From Ruminobacter sp. (lineage in GTDB: Bacteria > Pseudomonadota > Gammaproteobacteria > Enterobacterales > Succinivibrionaceae): a stretch of 51,329 nt of DNA. Under the pieces are notes generated by a model that saw only the letters and a program-made list of their open reading frames with translations, made no database searches and was not told the origin of the DNA. Numbering within the stretch: the stretch's first letter is position 1; the number at the start of each line of letters is the position of its first letter. The stretch lies in NCBI GenBank assembly GCA_017940385.1, contig JAGAYS010000040.1, positions 1 to 51,329 of the forward strand. Direction: 5' to 3'. Below, one piece after another: positions 17,115 through 26,298 of this stretch. The position numbers and the translations under genes are program-made.

Positions 17115-18539
17115 TTAGAGAGAGTAGTAAAGTTCGAATTCAGCAGGATGTGGAATCTTGTGAAGCTTATCAATGTCACCCTTTAAGAGAGCAATGTATG
17201 CGTTGATGAATTCTTCAGAGAATACACCACCCTTGGTTAAGAACTCGCTATCCTGTTCAAGACTCTTAAGAGCTTCATCAAGAGAACCGCAAACCTGAGG
17301 AATCATTGCTTCTTCTTCTGGAGGAAGATCGTACAGGTTCTTATCCATTGCTTCGCCCGGATCAATGTGATTGATGATACCGTCGAGACCGGCCATTAAC
17401 ATGGCTGCGAAAGCAAGGTATGGATTTGCAGTACAGTCTGGGAATCTAACTTCGATTCTTACTGCCTTAGGGCTTGATACACATGGAATACGGATTGAGG
17501 CAGAACGGTTACGTGCTGAGTATGCAAGCATTACTGGAGCTTCGAAACCAGGAACAAGTCTCTTGTATGAGTTGGTTGAAGGATTGGTAAATGCGTTAAG
17601 AGCCTTTGCGTGCTTCTTAATACCGCCAATGTACCATAAAGCCATCTGAGAAAGACCGCCATAGAGATCACCGGAGAAGAGGTTAACCATCTTGCCGTTT
17701 TCATCGTACTTACCGAGAGACTGGTGAACGTGCATACCTGAACCGTTATCACCTGCGATAGGCTTTGGCATGAAGGTTACGGTCTTACCAAATTCATTGG
17801 CAACGTTCCATACAACATACTTTTCAATTAATACTTCATCAGCCTTCTTAGTCAGTGTATTGAATACGGTAGCTATTTCGTTCTGACCGCAGGTAGCAAC
17901 TTCGTGGTGGTGTGCTTCTATCTTGAGGCCTAATTCTTCAAGAGTCTGGCACATTGCTGATCTGATGTCTTGAGAAGAATCAACAGGTGGAACAGGGAAA
18001 TAACCGCCCTTTACTGCAGGACGATGACCTTTGTTACCGCCATCGTATTCAGTACCTGAGTTCCATGCTGCTTCAGGATCGTCGATTGAAACGAAACAGC
18101 CGCTCATATCGGTCTTGAAACGGATATCTTCAAAAATAAAGAATTCTGGTTCTGGTCCGAATAAGGCATAATCGGCAATACCTGATGACTTGAGGTAATC
18201 TTCTGCTCTCTTAGCAATAGATCTTGGATCGCGGTCATAGCCCTGCATTGTGGTAGGTTCAAGAATATCACAACGGATAAACATGGTCTTATCGGCATAG
18301 AATGGATCAATTAATGCAGTGTCGGCATCAGGCATGAGAATCATGTCTGATTCGTTAATTCCCTTCCAACCGCATATAGATGAACCGTCAAACATTTTAC
18401 CGTCAGTAAAGAAGTCTTCATCGATACATGAGGCAGGAATAGAGATGTGCTGTTCTTTACCTCTGGTGTCAGTGAAACGTAAGTCAACAAATCTTACGTT
18501 TTCTTCTTTAATTTTATTTAATACGTCAGCTACTGCCAT
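17115..18539 (-). CDS. glnA: Glutamine synthetase type I
   Basis: A 474-aa enzyme making glutamine from glutamate, ammonia and ATP as a dodecamer. Seen are [51 protein letters not shown], the R-x-R-x region [18 protein letters not shown] and NLYDLPPEE, whose Tyr is the adenylylation site in enteric-type GlnA. That points to GlnE control. The ATG at 18539 is chosen because GGAGG lies 9 nt before it; the TTG at 18554 precedes that Shine-Dalgarno. Nitrogen control is supported by the sigma-54 promoter and NtrC palindrome upstream. Confidence 0.98.
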   Translation of the reverse strand: MAVADVLNKIKEENVRFVDLRFTDTRGKEQHISIPASCIDEDFFTDGKMFDGSSICGWKGINESDMILMPDADTALIDPFYADKTMFIRCDILEPTTMQGYDRDPRSIAKRAEDYLKSSGIADYALFGPEPEFFIFEDIRFKTDMSGCFVSIDDPEAAWNSGTEYDGGNKGHRPAVKGGYFPVPPVDSSQDIRSAMCQTLEELGLKIEAHHHEVATCGQNEIATVFNTLTKKADEVLIEKYVVWNVANEFGKTVTFMPKPIAGDNGSGMHVHQSLGKYDENGKMVNLFSGDLYGGLSQMALWYIGGIKKHAKALNAFTNPSTNSYKRLVPGFEAPVMLAYSARNRSASIRIPCVSSPKAVRIEVRFPDCTANPYLAFAAMLMAGLDGIINHIDPGEAMDKNLYDLPPEEEAMIPQVCGSLDEALKSLEQDSEFLTKGGVFSEEFINAYIALLKGDIDKLHKIPHPAEFELYYSL

Positions 18540-18597
18540 TAAAAAATCCTCCAATAAAGGAAAAAGTAAAATTATAAAAAAAGTTCATCAGTACAAA

Positions 18598-18613
18598 TGC
18601 GAGAAATGTGCCA
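18598..18613 (-). promoter_or_regulatory. Sigma-54 promoter of glnA
   Basis: On the minus strand TGGCAC-ATTTC-TCGCA: GG and GC are exactly 10 bp apart, and the sequence differs from TGGCAC-N5-TTGCA by one base. The start would be near 18587, about 48 nt before the glnA ATG. It corresponds to E. coli glnAp2. Confidence 0.75.
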
Positions 18614-18689
18614 CATTTCACATTTGACTGCAATTATGCGTTTTATTTCACTTAAACGGCATTACGTCCGTATTGTGAACCAAAATAAA

Positions 18690-18704
18690 GCACTTAATAA
18701 GTGC
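18690..18704. promoter_or_regulatory. NtrC binding site upstream of glnA
   Basis: GCACTTAATAAGTGC is a perfect palindrome fitting GCAC-N7-GTGC, the NtrC consensus. Its centre is about 110 bp upstream of the predicted sigma-54 start, close to the -108 site I recall for E. coli glnAp2. Confidence 0.75.
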
Positions 18705-18784
18705 AATTGTAATAAGATGGAGCAATTTTAAACTTTCACGGCGATTAAGGCAAATGAACAAAATACATTTTTTGTCAGAGTTAA

Positions 18785-18799
18785 TACCATAATGGTGCG
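18785..18799. promoter_or_regulatory. Possible second, degenerate NtrC site
   Basis: TACCATAATGGTGCG has one perfect half (GGTGC) and one imperfect half, with the same N7 spacing. It lies roughly 205 bp upstream of the glnA start. It is weaker evidence than the site at 18690. Confidence 0.35.
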
Positions 18800-18890
18800 T
18801 TATTATGGGGAATAGCTGGGTTTTCGCTTGATTTTGGGGGAATTTGAGAAAATCGAACAAAGTTTGTGTTATAGGATATTATTTTGTTTC

Positions 18891-18920
18891 TTGCAAAAAC
18901 AATGGCTAAAAAAATATAAT
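18891..18920 (+). promoter_or_regulatory. cysS promoter
   Basis: TTGCAA (18891-18896), an 18-bp spacer and a perfect TATAAT (18915-18920). Start near 18927 would give a leader of about 115 nt before cysS. Confidence 0.6.
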
Positions 18921-18948
18921 TAGCGAATATTCTTTGCGAGACACATAT

Positions 18949-18989
18949 TACGGATGTCGTATGTTATAGCATACGGTGACACATCCGTA
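18949..18989 (+). promoter_or_regulatory. Bulged hairpin in the cysS leader
   Basis: TACGGATGT (18949-18957) pairs with ACATCCGTA (18981-18989), and CGTATG (18958-18963) pairs with CATACG (18970-18975). A five-base bulge GTGAC (18976-18980) lies on one side and the loop is six bases. There is no T-run, so this is not a terminator. It lies within the predicted 5' leader. Confidence 0.5.
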
Positions 18990-19042
18990 GTTATAAGGCG
19001 CATCTGCAGGTTTGAAAGTATTGGAAAGCAACTGAGGTTTTT

Positions 19043-20425
19043 ATGCTGGAAATATATAACTCACTTACCCACAAGAAGGAAAAGTTTGTTCCGTTAGTTG
19101 AAAATAAGGTAAAGATGTATGTATGCGGTGTTACCGTTTACGATTTGTGTCATATTGGCCACGGAAGAACCTTTGTATGCTTCGATACTATTGTAAGATA
19201 TCTTCGTTATTCCGGATACGACGTAACCTATGTTCGAAACATTACTGACGTAGATGATAAAATCATAAGAAGAGCCAATGAAAACAACGAAACCTGCGAA
19301 AGTTTAACTACACGTCTGACTGAAGAAATGTATAAGGATTTCGGAGCCCTGCACATTAACCGTCCTGATATAGAACCTAGAGCTACTCATAATATAGACG
19401 TCATCATCGATATGGTGAGCAGATTAATTGAAAACGGTAATGCTTACGTGGCTTCAAACGGGGATGTAATGTTCTCGATTGATTCTTTCAAGGATTATGG
19501 ACGTTTATCCGGTCAGAATCTGGATGAGCTTCAGGCAGGTATCCGTGTCGGCATTGAGGATGCTAAGAAGAATCCTTATGATTTTGTTTTGTGGAAAATG
19601 TCAAAGCCGGGTGAACCAATGTGGGATTCTCCTTGGGGTAAGGGTCGTCCAGGATGGCATATCGAATGTTCAGCAATGAATTTCAAGTATCTTGGCAGTG
19701 TATTTGATATTCACGGTGGCGGCTCAGATCTTATTTTCCCTCATCATGAAAATGAGATAGCCCAGAGTTGCTGTGCGCTGCATTCTGATTATGTAAAATA
19801 CTGGATGCATTCCGGTATGATGATGATTAATAAAGAAAAGATGTCAAAGTCATTGGGTAATTTCTTTACTATTCGTGAACTTCTTGAAAAGTATGACGGA
19901 GAAGTGCTTCGTTACTTCCTGCTGAGCGCCCAGTACAGAAGTCAGTTGAATTATTCTGTTGATAACCTTGATCAGGCTAAGGCAGGTTTATCAAGACTTT
20001 ATACAGCTTTAAGAAACGTAAAGGTTCTGGAACCTGAACGAAATAGCGAATATGAAGTACGTTTCAGACAGGCGATGGATGATGACTTTAATACACCTCT
20101 CGCTTATGCCGTACTGTTCGATATAGCAAAAGAAATCAATACCTTGAAGAATAATGATGCAGAAAAGGCTGGAAAGCTTGCCGGCTTGTTGAAGGAGCTC
20201 GGAGATGTTCTTGGTCTGTTATCAATGGAACCCGAGGAGTTTCTGAAGGGGGCTGTTGATAAGTCTGATGTTGATGTCAGCGTCATAGAAGCAATCATTA
20301 AAGAGCGTAATGATGCGCGTCGTGAGAAGAACTGGGCCGTAGCCGATGCGGCCAGAAAAAAACTATCCGATATGGGAATCGTAATTGAAGACGGTCCTAA
20401 CGGTACTACCTGGAGAAAGAATTAA
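19043..20425 (+). CDS. cysS: Cysteinyl-tRNA synthetase
   Basis: A 460-aa class I synthetase charging tRNA-Cys. It has the HIGH motif as HIGHGRT (about 37-43), zinc ligands in [18 protein letters not shown] and FPHHENE, and the KMSKS loop [11 protein letters not shown]. Length matches the family. GAGG stands 5 nt before the ATG. It is a single gene, divergent from glnA, with its own promoter and a strong terminator. Confidence 0.98.
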   Translation: MLEIYNSLTHKKEKFVPLVENKVKMYVCGVTVYDLCHIGHGRTFVCFDTIVRYLRYSGYDVTYVRNITDVDDKIIRRANENNETCESLTTRLTEEMYKDFGALHINRPDIEPRATHNIDVIIDMVSRLIENGNAYVASNGDVMFSIDSFKDYGRLSGQNLDELQAGIRVGIEDAKKNPYDFVLWKMSKPGEPMWDSPWGKGRPGWHIECSAMNFKYLGSVFDIHGGGSDLIFPHHENEIAQSCCALHSDYVKYWMHSGMMMINKEKMSKSLGNFFTIRELLEKYDGEVLRYFLLSAQYRSQLNYSVDNLDQAKAGLSRLYTALRNVKVLEPERNSEYEVRFRQAMDDDFNTPLAYAVLFDIAKEINTLKNNDAEKAGKLAGLLKELGDVLGLLSMEPEEFLKGAVDKSDVDVSVIEAIIKERNDARREKNWAVADAARKKLSDMGIVIEDGPNGTTWRKN

Positions 20426-20451
20426 AACTTCTGACGTTTAGTTATTTAAAG

Positions 20452-20496
20452 AAACACCCCGTTTTCAAACTGTATGTTTTGAAACGGGGTGTTTTT
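20452..20496. terminator. Bidirectional terminator cysS / yicC
   Basis: AAACACCCCGTTT pairs with AAACGGGGTGTTT and an inner CAAAC/GTTTTG extends the stem; T-tracts on both strands. It serves the converging cysS and yicC genes. Confidence 0.9.
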
Positions 20497-20519
20497 CTGT
20501 TCAGCTAAAAAGTCTGTTA

Positions 20520-21398
20520 CTATTCGATGTTTTGAACCTGCTCTCTCATCTGTTCAATTTGAACTTTCAGTTCGATGGCACTGTTGGTGATTTCGGTGTT
20601 GATGGATTTTGATGCTATGGTGTTTGTTTCCCTGTTGAATTCCTGCATAAGGAAGTCCAAACGTTTACCGCAGATGCCGCCCTGATTCAGTATGTGTTTT
20701 GCCTGTTCAATATGGGAACTTAATCTATTGAGTTCTTCAGCTATATCCATGCGCTGACAGAGAAGAATGATTTCCTGCTCAAGCAGACTGTCATCAACTT
20801 TGACCTGATGCTGCTTAATGAAGTCTGATACTTTGCTCTTCTGCCAGTCAACAATTTCCGGCATCCTGTCAATAATATTCTTTCTGAGTGATTCGATTGC
20901 TGAGAGATGTCCGTTGAGGAAGTTCTTGATTTTTTCACCTTCAAGAGCTCTGGATTCATTCAGTTTCTTCATGCATTCCTTGACGCTGCCGAAAACAAGT
21001 TCCTGCAGATCATCGCTTCCGCCTGTTTTGTCGGTAATGACGCCGGGGTACATAAGTATATCATTGGCAGAGAAACAGCACTTTGCATCCGGATCCTTCT
21101 GACGGTATGCATTGTTGATTTCAAAGACTTTTGCTGTCAGAGCCTCAACAAGATCGTTGTTGACTTCAAGAGCGTTCTGAGTGATTTTATTCTTTAGTGA
21201 AATGGAGATTTCGAATTTGCCTCGGTTGAAGAAGTCCTTAAAACAGTTTCTGACTTCCATTTCATATATTCTGAGAATTTCCGGGATTCTTAAGGATATT
21301 TCCATAAATCTTGAGTTTACCGTTTTTATGTTGACTTCAGTAATATATGCGTCATTCTGGTTGGATACGGATGCAAATCCGGTCATGCTGTGTATCAT
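20520..21398 (-). CDS. yicC: YicC/YloC-family endoribonuclease
   Basis: A 292-aa protein of the YicC family, which in E. coli is reported to cut RNA. The N terminus MIHSMTGFASV, VNSRFMEISLRIPE, GKFEISI and the C-terminal RLDFLMQEFNRETNTIASKS are family hallmarks. AAGGGA precedes the ATG. It is divergent from pyrE, as yicC is divergent from rph-pyrE in E. coli, but rph is absent here. Confidence 0.93.
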   Translation of the reverse strand: MIHSMTGFASVSNQNDAYITEVNIKTVNSRFMEISLRIPEILRIYEMEVRNCFKDFFNRGKFEISISLKNKITQNALEVNNDLVEALTAKVFEINNAYRQKDPDAKCCFSANDILMYPGVITDKTGGSDDLQELVFGSVKECMKKLNESRALEGEKIKNFLNGHLSAIESLRKNIIDRMPEIVDWQKSKVSDFIKQHQVKVDDSLLEQEIILLCQRMDIAEELNRLSSHIEQAKHILNQGGICGKRLDFLMQEFNRETNTIASKSINTEITNSAIELKVQIEQMREQVQNIE

Positions 21399-21491
21399 GT
21401 TAATCCCTTATGTACTTATGTAAAATTATTAGGCTATATGGTATTATACATTCTAATTTTGGAAGGATAAAAGACTAATTGTCAACTTATA

Positions 21492-22148
21492 ATGGTGCAA
21501 GAAATGAAGGATTACAAAAAGAATTTTATTGAATTGGCTCTTAAGAGAAATGTGCTGCGTTTTGGCAGTTTTACTTTAAAATCAGGCAGAATCAGTCCAT
21601 ATTTTTTTAATGCAGGGCTGTTCTGTACAGGAGCTGATCTGGCACTGTTAGGTGAGTTCTATTCTGATGCTCTTCACGACAGCGGTGTTGATTTTGACGT
21701 TTTATTCGGACCTGCATACAAGGGAATCCCTATTGTTGCCGCCACTTCCATTGCATATTCAAGAAAATACGGTACTGAAGCTCCTTGGGTGTTTAACAGA
21801 AAGGAAGCCAAGGATCACGGTGAGGGCGGAAATCTTGTAGGTTCTCCGTTAACCGGCAACATTGTTCTTCTTGATGACGTTATAACCGCCGGTACTGCAA
21901 TCCGCGAATCAATGCAGATTATTTCCGCACAGGAAAATGCAACTCTTGCAGGGGTTTTAATTGCATTGGACAGACAGGAAAAGGGAAAATCAGACCTGAG
22001 TGCCATTCAGGAAGTTGAAAGAGATTACAATACAAAGGTATTCTCAATAATTACCCTGGCAGATCTTATTACCTATATTGCACAGAACGATAATCTGAAA
22101 GAGCATTTATCCTCCGTAGAGGAATATCGTAACACCTACGGTATCTGA
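21492..22148 (+). CDS. pyrE: Orotate phosphoribosyltransferase
   Basis: A 218-aa enzyme of pyrimidine synthesis converting orotate and PRPP to OMP. It shows [37 protein letters not shown] and the PRPP motif [12 protein letters not shown]. The ATG at 21504 (MKDYKKNF) aligns best with the E. coli start, while the ATG at 21492 adds four residues. Neither has a proper Shine-Dalgarno; GGAAGG at 21461-21466 is about 25 nt away. TATAAT (21488-21493) overlaps the first ATG. Translation control may be unusual, or a leader structure may bring the distant Shine-Dalgarno closer. Confidence 0.96.
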   Translation: MVQEMKDYKKNFIELALKRNVLRFGSFTLKSGRISPYFFNAGLFCTGADLALLGEFYSDALHDSGVDFDVLFGPAYKGIPIVAATSIAYSRKYGTEAPWVFNRKEAKDHGEGGNLVGSPLTGNIVLLDDVITAGTAIRESMQIISAQENATLAGVLIALDRQEKGKSDLSAIQEVERDYNTKVFSIITLADLITYIAQNDNLKEHLSSVEEYRNTYGI

Positions 22149-22178
22149 TACCTCTTTACATAACGTATGCATGATGCA

Positions 22179-22206
22179 AAAAAACAGGGATAAGTCCCTG
22201 TTTTTT
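22179..22206. terminator. Bidirectional terminator pyrE / mscS
   Basis: A perfect stem AAAAAACAGGGA (22179-22190) / TCCCTGTTTTTT (22195-22206) with a TAAG loop, between converging genes. Confidence 0.92.
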
Positions 22207-22249
22207 ATCGGCTTCTGTTGATTAGAAGTATTTATAAGCCGTAAAGCGC

Positions 22250-23131
22250 TTATTTCTGATTTACAACCGTTACGGTTTGGAAAGGAATGCCGATGCCGGC
22301 TGCTCTGAGTGCGTTATATACTTTTTCATTGGTGTCAAAAAATACGCCCCAGTAGTCAGCATTTTTGACCCAGACGCGACAGGTGAAATCAACGGAAGAT
22401 GTGTTGAGAGCACCGACAACAATGGTCAGATCCTTGTCCTTAAGAATTCTTTCATCTGACTTAAATACTGATTCAAGTGTGTCTCTAACCTTCTTTAGAT
22501 CTGAACCGTATTCAACACCGAAAACGAAATCTACTCGTCTGGTATCCATTCTTGAATAGTTTGTGATGCTTCCTGCACTTACTGCACTGTTTGGAATGAT
22601 GATAACCTTGTTGTCACCTGTGATTAGTGATGTTGTGAAGATGGTGATTTCTTCAACAACACCCTGGTGGCCGGCTACTTCAACGAATTCACCTACCTTG
22701 ATAGGACGGAATATCAAAAGAATAACGCCTGCCGCAAAGTTTGACAGGGAGCCCTGTAATGACATCGCTACGGCGAAAGATGCGGCACCGATGATTGCGA
22801 CGAATGAAGCCGTCTGAATACCAAGCTGGCTCAGACAGGCCGTAACGGCAAATGCGATAACGGCGTATTTAAGAATATTTGAAATGAATTTTGAAATTGT
22901 AGGTTCGACTTTAGCCTTGTTCATTACGGAAAGGCAGATTCTGGCAATCATTTTTGCCAATAACCAGCCGATAACGAGGATGAGAACGGCAATTACGATA
23001 TCCACGCACACACCTGTAATAATCTCCTGATGTTCCTGAATGTAACCGATAGGGTCACTCCATAACTGCTTTGGCAGTATTTCAGTAACAGGTTTTGCAG
23101 TTTCGACTGCTTCTGTTGTTGGTTCTGACAT
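22250..23131 (-). CDS. mscS: Small-conductance mechanosensitive channel
   Basis: A 293-aa inner membrane channel that opens under hypo-osmotic stress. Three membrane helices lie at about 38-60, 80-100 and 108-140. The pore helix region is Gly/Ala-rich (FVAIIGAASFAVAMSLQGSL), and the cytoplasmic vestibule has FRPIKVGEFVEV and the family motif VIIIPNSAVSAGSITNYSR. Length is close to E. coli MscS (286). AAGGAT precedes the ATG. It is a single gene. Confidence 0.95.
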   Translation of the reverse strand: MSEPTTEAVETAKPVTEILPKQLWSDPIGYIQEHQEIITGVCVDIVIAVLILVIGWLLAKMIARICLSVMNKAKVEPTISKFISNILKYAVIAFAVTACLSQLGIQTASFVAIIGAASFAVAMSLQGSLSNFAAGVILLIFRPIKVGEFVEVAGHQGVVEEITIFTTSLITGDNKVIIIPNSAVSAGSITNYSRMDTRRVDFVFGVEYGSDLKKVRDTLESVFKSDERILKDKDLTIVVGALNTSSVDFTCRVWVKNADYWGVFFDTNEKVYNALRAAGIGIPFQTVTVVNQK

Positions 23132-23360
23132 AATAAATCCTTATTATTAAATACAAATATGCTTAGGTTAAAGCATTACTCTGATTTAAACCGGAAGTTA
23201 TCCTCAAAGCTGAAATCAGACAGATTTGATTATAGAAAAATTCTGCCTGGATACAACATTTTGGTGTGTAAATCTGCCAGTTTTTTAGACAGTATTCATA
23301 ATGAACACTTTTCCCGCCTGACACAGAACGGTGCAAATGTTCATTAAGCAGCTCTGATAA

Positions 23361-24572
23361 CTACATGTTGTCGCCAAACTGTCTGAGACAGTGGTTCATG
23401 ATAACGTACCCAAGTTCATTTTTTGGGGTGTTGATGTAATCAGCAGGTTGATGGGATGTGCTGTATATGGTTATGCTGTTGTTATCGCTGTTAAAACCTA
23501 CTGATTTATCAGATACGTTATTGGCGATAATTATGTCCGCATTTTTGGATTTCAGTTTCTTTAGTGCGTTTTCTTCAATGTTCTGAGTTTCCGCAGCGAA
23601 ACCGACAACCAGTGCCGGTCTGTTGGAATGATGACCGACAGTGGACAGAATGTCCGGATTCTTTATCAGTTCAATGGTCATGGAGTCGGTATCGCTTGTC
23701 TTTTTGATTTTCTGTTCAGAAATATATTTGCATCTGAAGTCTGCGACGGCAGCGCATGATATGAAAATATCGCAGTGAGGAATATGTTTTTCAGTTGCCG
23801 ACAGCATGTCTTCAGCACTGATTACGTTTACGAGTTCTACGGACGCCGGTGCCGGAATACTGACAGGGCCGCTAATCAGAACAACTTCCGCTCCGAGATT
23901 TGATGCGGCATCGGCAATTGCATATCCCATTTTACCGGAGCTGTGATTTGATATGAACCTGACCGGATCTATGGCCTCTTTCGTCGGACCGGCTGTAATT
24001 ACAATCTTTTTTCCGGCAAGAGGTTTGTAATTAAGCTGTTTGACAAGGTGATCCACAATGTGTTCCGGTTCTGCCATTCTTCCCGGACCTGACGCACCGC
24101 ATGCCTGAAATCCAGTTTCCGGGCTGATAACCTTAAATCCGTAGCTTTGCAGAACTTTCAGATTATCCTGAGTTATTGGGTTTTTCCACATGTTTTCATT
24201 CATGGCAGGTGCCACGTATACGGGGCATGTCGCTGCGAGGACAATTGCCGTCAGCAGATCATTTGCCATGCCGGCTCTTATTCTTGCGAGGGTATTGGCT
24301 GTTGCCGGGGCTATGATGATGGCATCAGCCTTTGTGGCCATTTCTATATGTTCAATGCCGCTGTTGCTTTGTGGTTTTAACGTTTCCGAGAGCACCGGGT
24401 GTCCGCTAAGAGCCTGCATTGTTAATTCGGTAATAAATGATTTGGCCGCCTCTGTCATAATGACCTGCACATCTGCTCCCTGCTTTTTGAGAGCCCTGAC
24501 CAGATACGCCGCTTTATATGCAGCAATGCCGCCTGTTACTCCGACGATAATAAATTTATTGTGTAAGCTCAT
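23361..24572 (-). CDS. coaBC: Bifunctional phosphopantothenoylcysteine synthase/decarboxylase
   Basis: A 403-aa enzyme of coenzyme A synthesis. The N-terminal flavoprotein decarboxylase (CoaC, about 1-185) has GVTGGIAAYKA, the catalytic His in IEHIEMA, PAMNENMW and the Cys loop QACGASGPGRM. The C-terminal CoaB synthetase (about 186-403) has ITAGPTKEAIDPVRFISNHSSGKMGYAIA and the conserved Lys region FAAETQNIEENALKKLKSK. GGTGA precedes the ATG. In many relatives radC or dut lies nearby; neither is present here. Confidence 0.97.
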   Translation of the reverse strand: MSLHNKFIIVGVTGGIAAYKAAYLVRALKKQGADVQVIMTEAAKSFITELTMQALSGHPVLSETLKPQSNSGIEHIEMATKADAIIIAPATANTLARIRAGMANDLLTAIVLAATCPVYVAPAMNENMWKNPITQDNLKVLQSYGFKVISPETGFQACGASGPGRMAEPEHIVDHLVKQLNYKPLAGKKIVITAGPTKEAIDPVRFISNHSSGKMGYAIADAASNLGAEVVLISGPVSIPAPASVELVNVISAEDMLSATEKHIPHCDIFISCAAVADFRCKYISEQKIKKTSDTDSMTIELIKNPDILSTVGHHSNRPALVVGFAAETQNIEENALKKLKSKNADIIIANNVSDKSVGFNSDNNSITIYSTSHQPADYINTPKNELGYVIMNHCLRQFGDNM

Positions 24573-24667
24573 ATGAATTCACCAAATTAGAAATAAAAGT
24601 TACCACACCAGATGTTGTTCGCAAGACAGGTCGTTTAAACACGTCTCAGGTATTCTGCATTTAAGCG

Positions 24668-24673
24668 ATTATA
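24668..24673 (-). promoter_or_regulatory. Likely coaBC -10 element
   Basis: A perfect minus-strand TATAAT about 95 nt upstream of the coaBC start. No convincing -35 was found, so this is tentative. Confidence 0.35.
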
Positions 24674-24723
24674 ATGTAAGTAAAAAAATAATTGTGATTT
24701 ATGTACTATTATTATTTCCTTTG

Positions 24724-24732
24724 TGATAGAAT
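24724..24732 (+). promoter_or_regulatory. Extended -10 promoter ahead of a short terminated transcript
   Basis: TGATAGAAT fits TGn plus a -10 with one mismatch. Start would be near 24739, and the next strong signal downstream is a terminator at 24802-24830. Confidence 0.4.
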
Positions 24733-24738
24733 ATCGCA

Positions 24739-24830
24739 GTTTTTAGCTGAATAGACTGTTTTACATGAATGTATTGATGTCTGTGTCTTGAAGCTATCTT
24801 ATCAGGTCCTACGGATCTGAGGGTTTTTTT
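24739..24830 (+). ncRNA. Candidate small RNA or terminated leader upstream of rpmB
   Basis: A stretch of about 90 nt bounded by an extended -10 and an intrinsic terminator: stem TCAGGTCC (24802-24809) / GGATCTGA (24813-24820) with one G-U pair and a UAC loop, then GGG and seven T. The rpmB promoter lies just downstream (24852-24880), so the stretch is not needed as an rpmB leader. No known RNA family recognised. An eight-codon reading frame at 24765-24791 lacks a Shine-Dalgarno. Confidence 0.4.
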
Positions 24831-24851
24831 ACGCATTTTAACGATAAATTA

Positions 24852-24880
24852 TTGCAAATTTTGCATAAATATTGTATAAA
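24852..24880 (+). promoter_or_regulatory. rpmB-rpmG promoter
   Basis: TTGCAA (24852-24857), a 17-bp spacer and TATAAA (24875-24880), about 82 nt upstream of rpmB. Confidence 0.65.
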
Positions 24881-24968
24881 TTCGCAAAATTAAATTTGAT
24901 TGCACACCTTGAAGTTCTCTTCTGGGTTGTTAAAGTAAGTTATATTTTAAAATTTGGAGTGACGGACA

Positions 24969-25205
24969 ATGTCAAGAGTATGCCAGGTTACTGGGAAGCG
25001 TCCAGCAGTGGGTAATAATCGTTCTCATGCTAAAAACGCAACCCGTCGTCGTTTTCTCCCAAATCTTCAGACACACAAGTTTTGGGTTGAATCAGAAAAC
25101 AGATTTGTAAGATTACGTTTAACTACTAAAGCTATGCGTACCATCGATAAGGTTGGTATTGATCAGGTTTTAGCAGATATGCGTGCTCAGGGTATCGCTG
25201 TATAA
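24969..25205 (+). CDS. rpmB: 50S ribosomal protein L28
   Basis: A 78-aa ribosomal protein. [19 protein letters not shown] at the start and [15 protein letters not shown] are L28 signatures. GGAG lies about 8 nt before the ATG, and it precedes rpmG by 15 nt, as in E. coli. Confidence 0.98.
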   Translation: MSRVCQVTGKRPAVGNNRSHAKNATRRRFLPNLQTHKFWVESENRFVRLRLTTKAMRTIDKVGIDQVLADMRAQGIAV

Positions 25206-25220
25206 TAGAGGAGTATTAAG

Positions 25221-25391
25221 ATGGCTGCTAAGGGTGGACGCGAAAAGATTCGCTTAAATTCTACTGCTGGTACTGGTCATTTCTATACCACTACCAAGAA
25301 CAAGCGTACAATGCCGGAAAAGATGGAAATCAAGAAGTTTGATCCGGTTGTTCGCAAGCATGTAATTTACAAGGAAGGCAAGATCAAGTAA
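25221..25391 (+). CDS. rpmG: 50S ribosomal protein L33
   Basis: A 56-residue ribosomal protein starting [12 protein letters not shown], with [29 protein letters not shown] and a Lys-rich end. It has no Cys residues, so it is the zinc-independent form. AGAGGAG stands upstream. It is co-transcribed with rpmB and ends in a strong terminator. Confidence 0.98.
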   Translation: MAAKGGREKIRLNSTAGTGHFYTTTKNKRTMPEKMEIKKFDPVVRKHVIYKEGKIK

Positions 25392-25417
25392 TTCTTGATT
25401 TCTGTGTTCTTTTAACT

Positions 25418-25445
25418 AACCCGGGAGAAATCTCGGGTTTTTTTT
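25418..25445 (+). terminator. rpmB-rpmG terminator
   Basis: AACCCG-G-GAGA / TCTCGGGTT with a tight loop, followed by eight T. It lies directly before mutM, whose Shine-Dalgarno starts a few bases later, so mutM may depend on readthrough. Confidence 0.85.
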
Positions 25446-25458
25446 ATGGGAAATAAAT

Positions 25459-26298
25459 ATGCCTGAATTACCGGAAGTTGAGGTTACCCTGAGGGGAATA
25501 TCTTCATCACTAATAAATTCCAAGATTAGGGAAGTTAGGGTTCATTATCCTAAATTAAGAGAGAATATCAGTCCTGAGTTCCAAACGTTGAGGAATATGA
25601 AAGTTTTGTCTCTGTCACGCAGAGGCAAATACATAATTATTCGAACTGACCTTGGTTCCATTCTGATGCATCTTGGAATGTCCGGACACCTGCTTGTATG
25701 CCCGCATGACTCTCCGCTGAAAAAGCATGATCATGTGGAGATTATTATGGATAACGATAAAGTTATCAGATTTAACGATCAACGGCGTTTTGGCCTGTTT
25801 TTATGGATTCCGAAAGATCAGGATGTCTATAAAAACAAATATCTGATTAATTTGGGATACGAACCTCTTACGGATGAATTTACTCCTGCCGCATTATTTA
25901 ATGCACTGCAGAGATATTCAAAAAAGCCGATTAAACAGGCTTTGATGACTAATGAGATAGTTGTAGGTATCGGTAATATCTATGCCAGCGAGATTCTTTT
26001 CAGTAGCAGAATTCATCCTCTTACTCCTGCGGGGTGCATCACCGTTTCGGACTGCGAAAAAATCGTTCCAGTGATAAAGGAAACTCTTTTAACCTCAATT
26101 GAAAACGGCGGTACCACAATTAGGGATTTTAGCGGAGCAGACGGGAAAATGGGATACTTCGTTCAAAATCTCAACGTGTACGGTAAGTCAGGTGAAAAGT
26201 GTCCGGTATGTGGACATGCAATCGAAAGTATTGTGATAGGTGGCAGGAATACGTATTTTTGTCCAAAATGCCAGAAATTAAAAAAACCTGTCAATTAG
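25459..26298 (+). CDS. mutM: Formamidopyrimidine-DNA glycosylase (Fpg)
   Basis: A 279-aa DNA repair enzyme removing 8-oxoguanine. The N-terminal catalytic Pro1/Glu2 in MPELPEVEVT, GRRGKYIII-type strand (SRRGKYIII), a helix-two-turn-helix (GIGNIYASEILF) and a C-terminal zinc finger with four Cys (CPVCG and CPKCQ) are all visible. GGGAAA lies about 8 nt before the ATG. It follows rpmG as in enterics. Its 3' end forms part of the coaD terminator on the other strand. Confidence 0.97.
   Translation: MPELPEVEVTLRGISSSLINSKIREVRVHYPKLRENISPEFQTLRNMKVLSLSRRGKYIIIRTDLGSILMHLGMSGHLLVCPHDSPLKKHDHVEIIMDNDKVIRFNDQRRFGLFLWIPKDQDVYKNKYLINLGYEPLTDEFTPAALFNALQRYSKKPIKQALMTNEIVVGIGNIYASEILFSSRIHPLTPAGCITVSDCEKIVPVIKETLLTSIENGGTTIRDFSGADGKMGYFVQNLNVYGKSGEKCPVCGHAIESIVIGGRNTYFCPKCQKLKKPVN

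Noticed and set aside
23159-23347. A 62-codon plus-strand reading frame between mscS and coaBC
   Set aside because: No Shine-Dalgarno, no recognisable domain, and it would run antisense into the space between two minus-strand genes; probably chance.
24765-24791. Eight-codon leader peptide before rpmB
   Set aside because: No Shine-Dalgarno and no regulatory codon run; kept only as a note.
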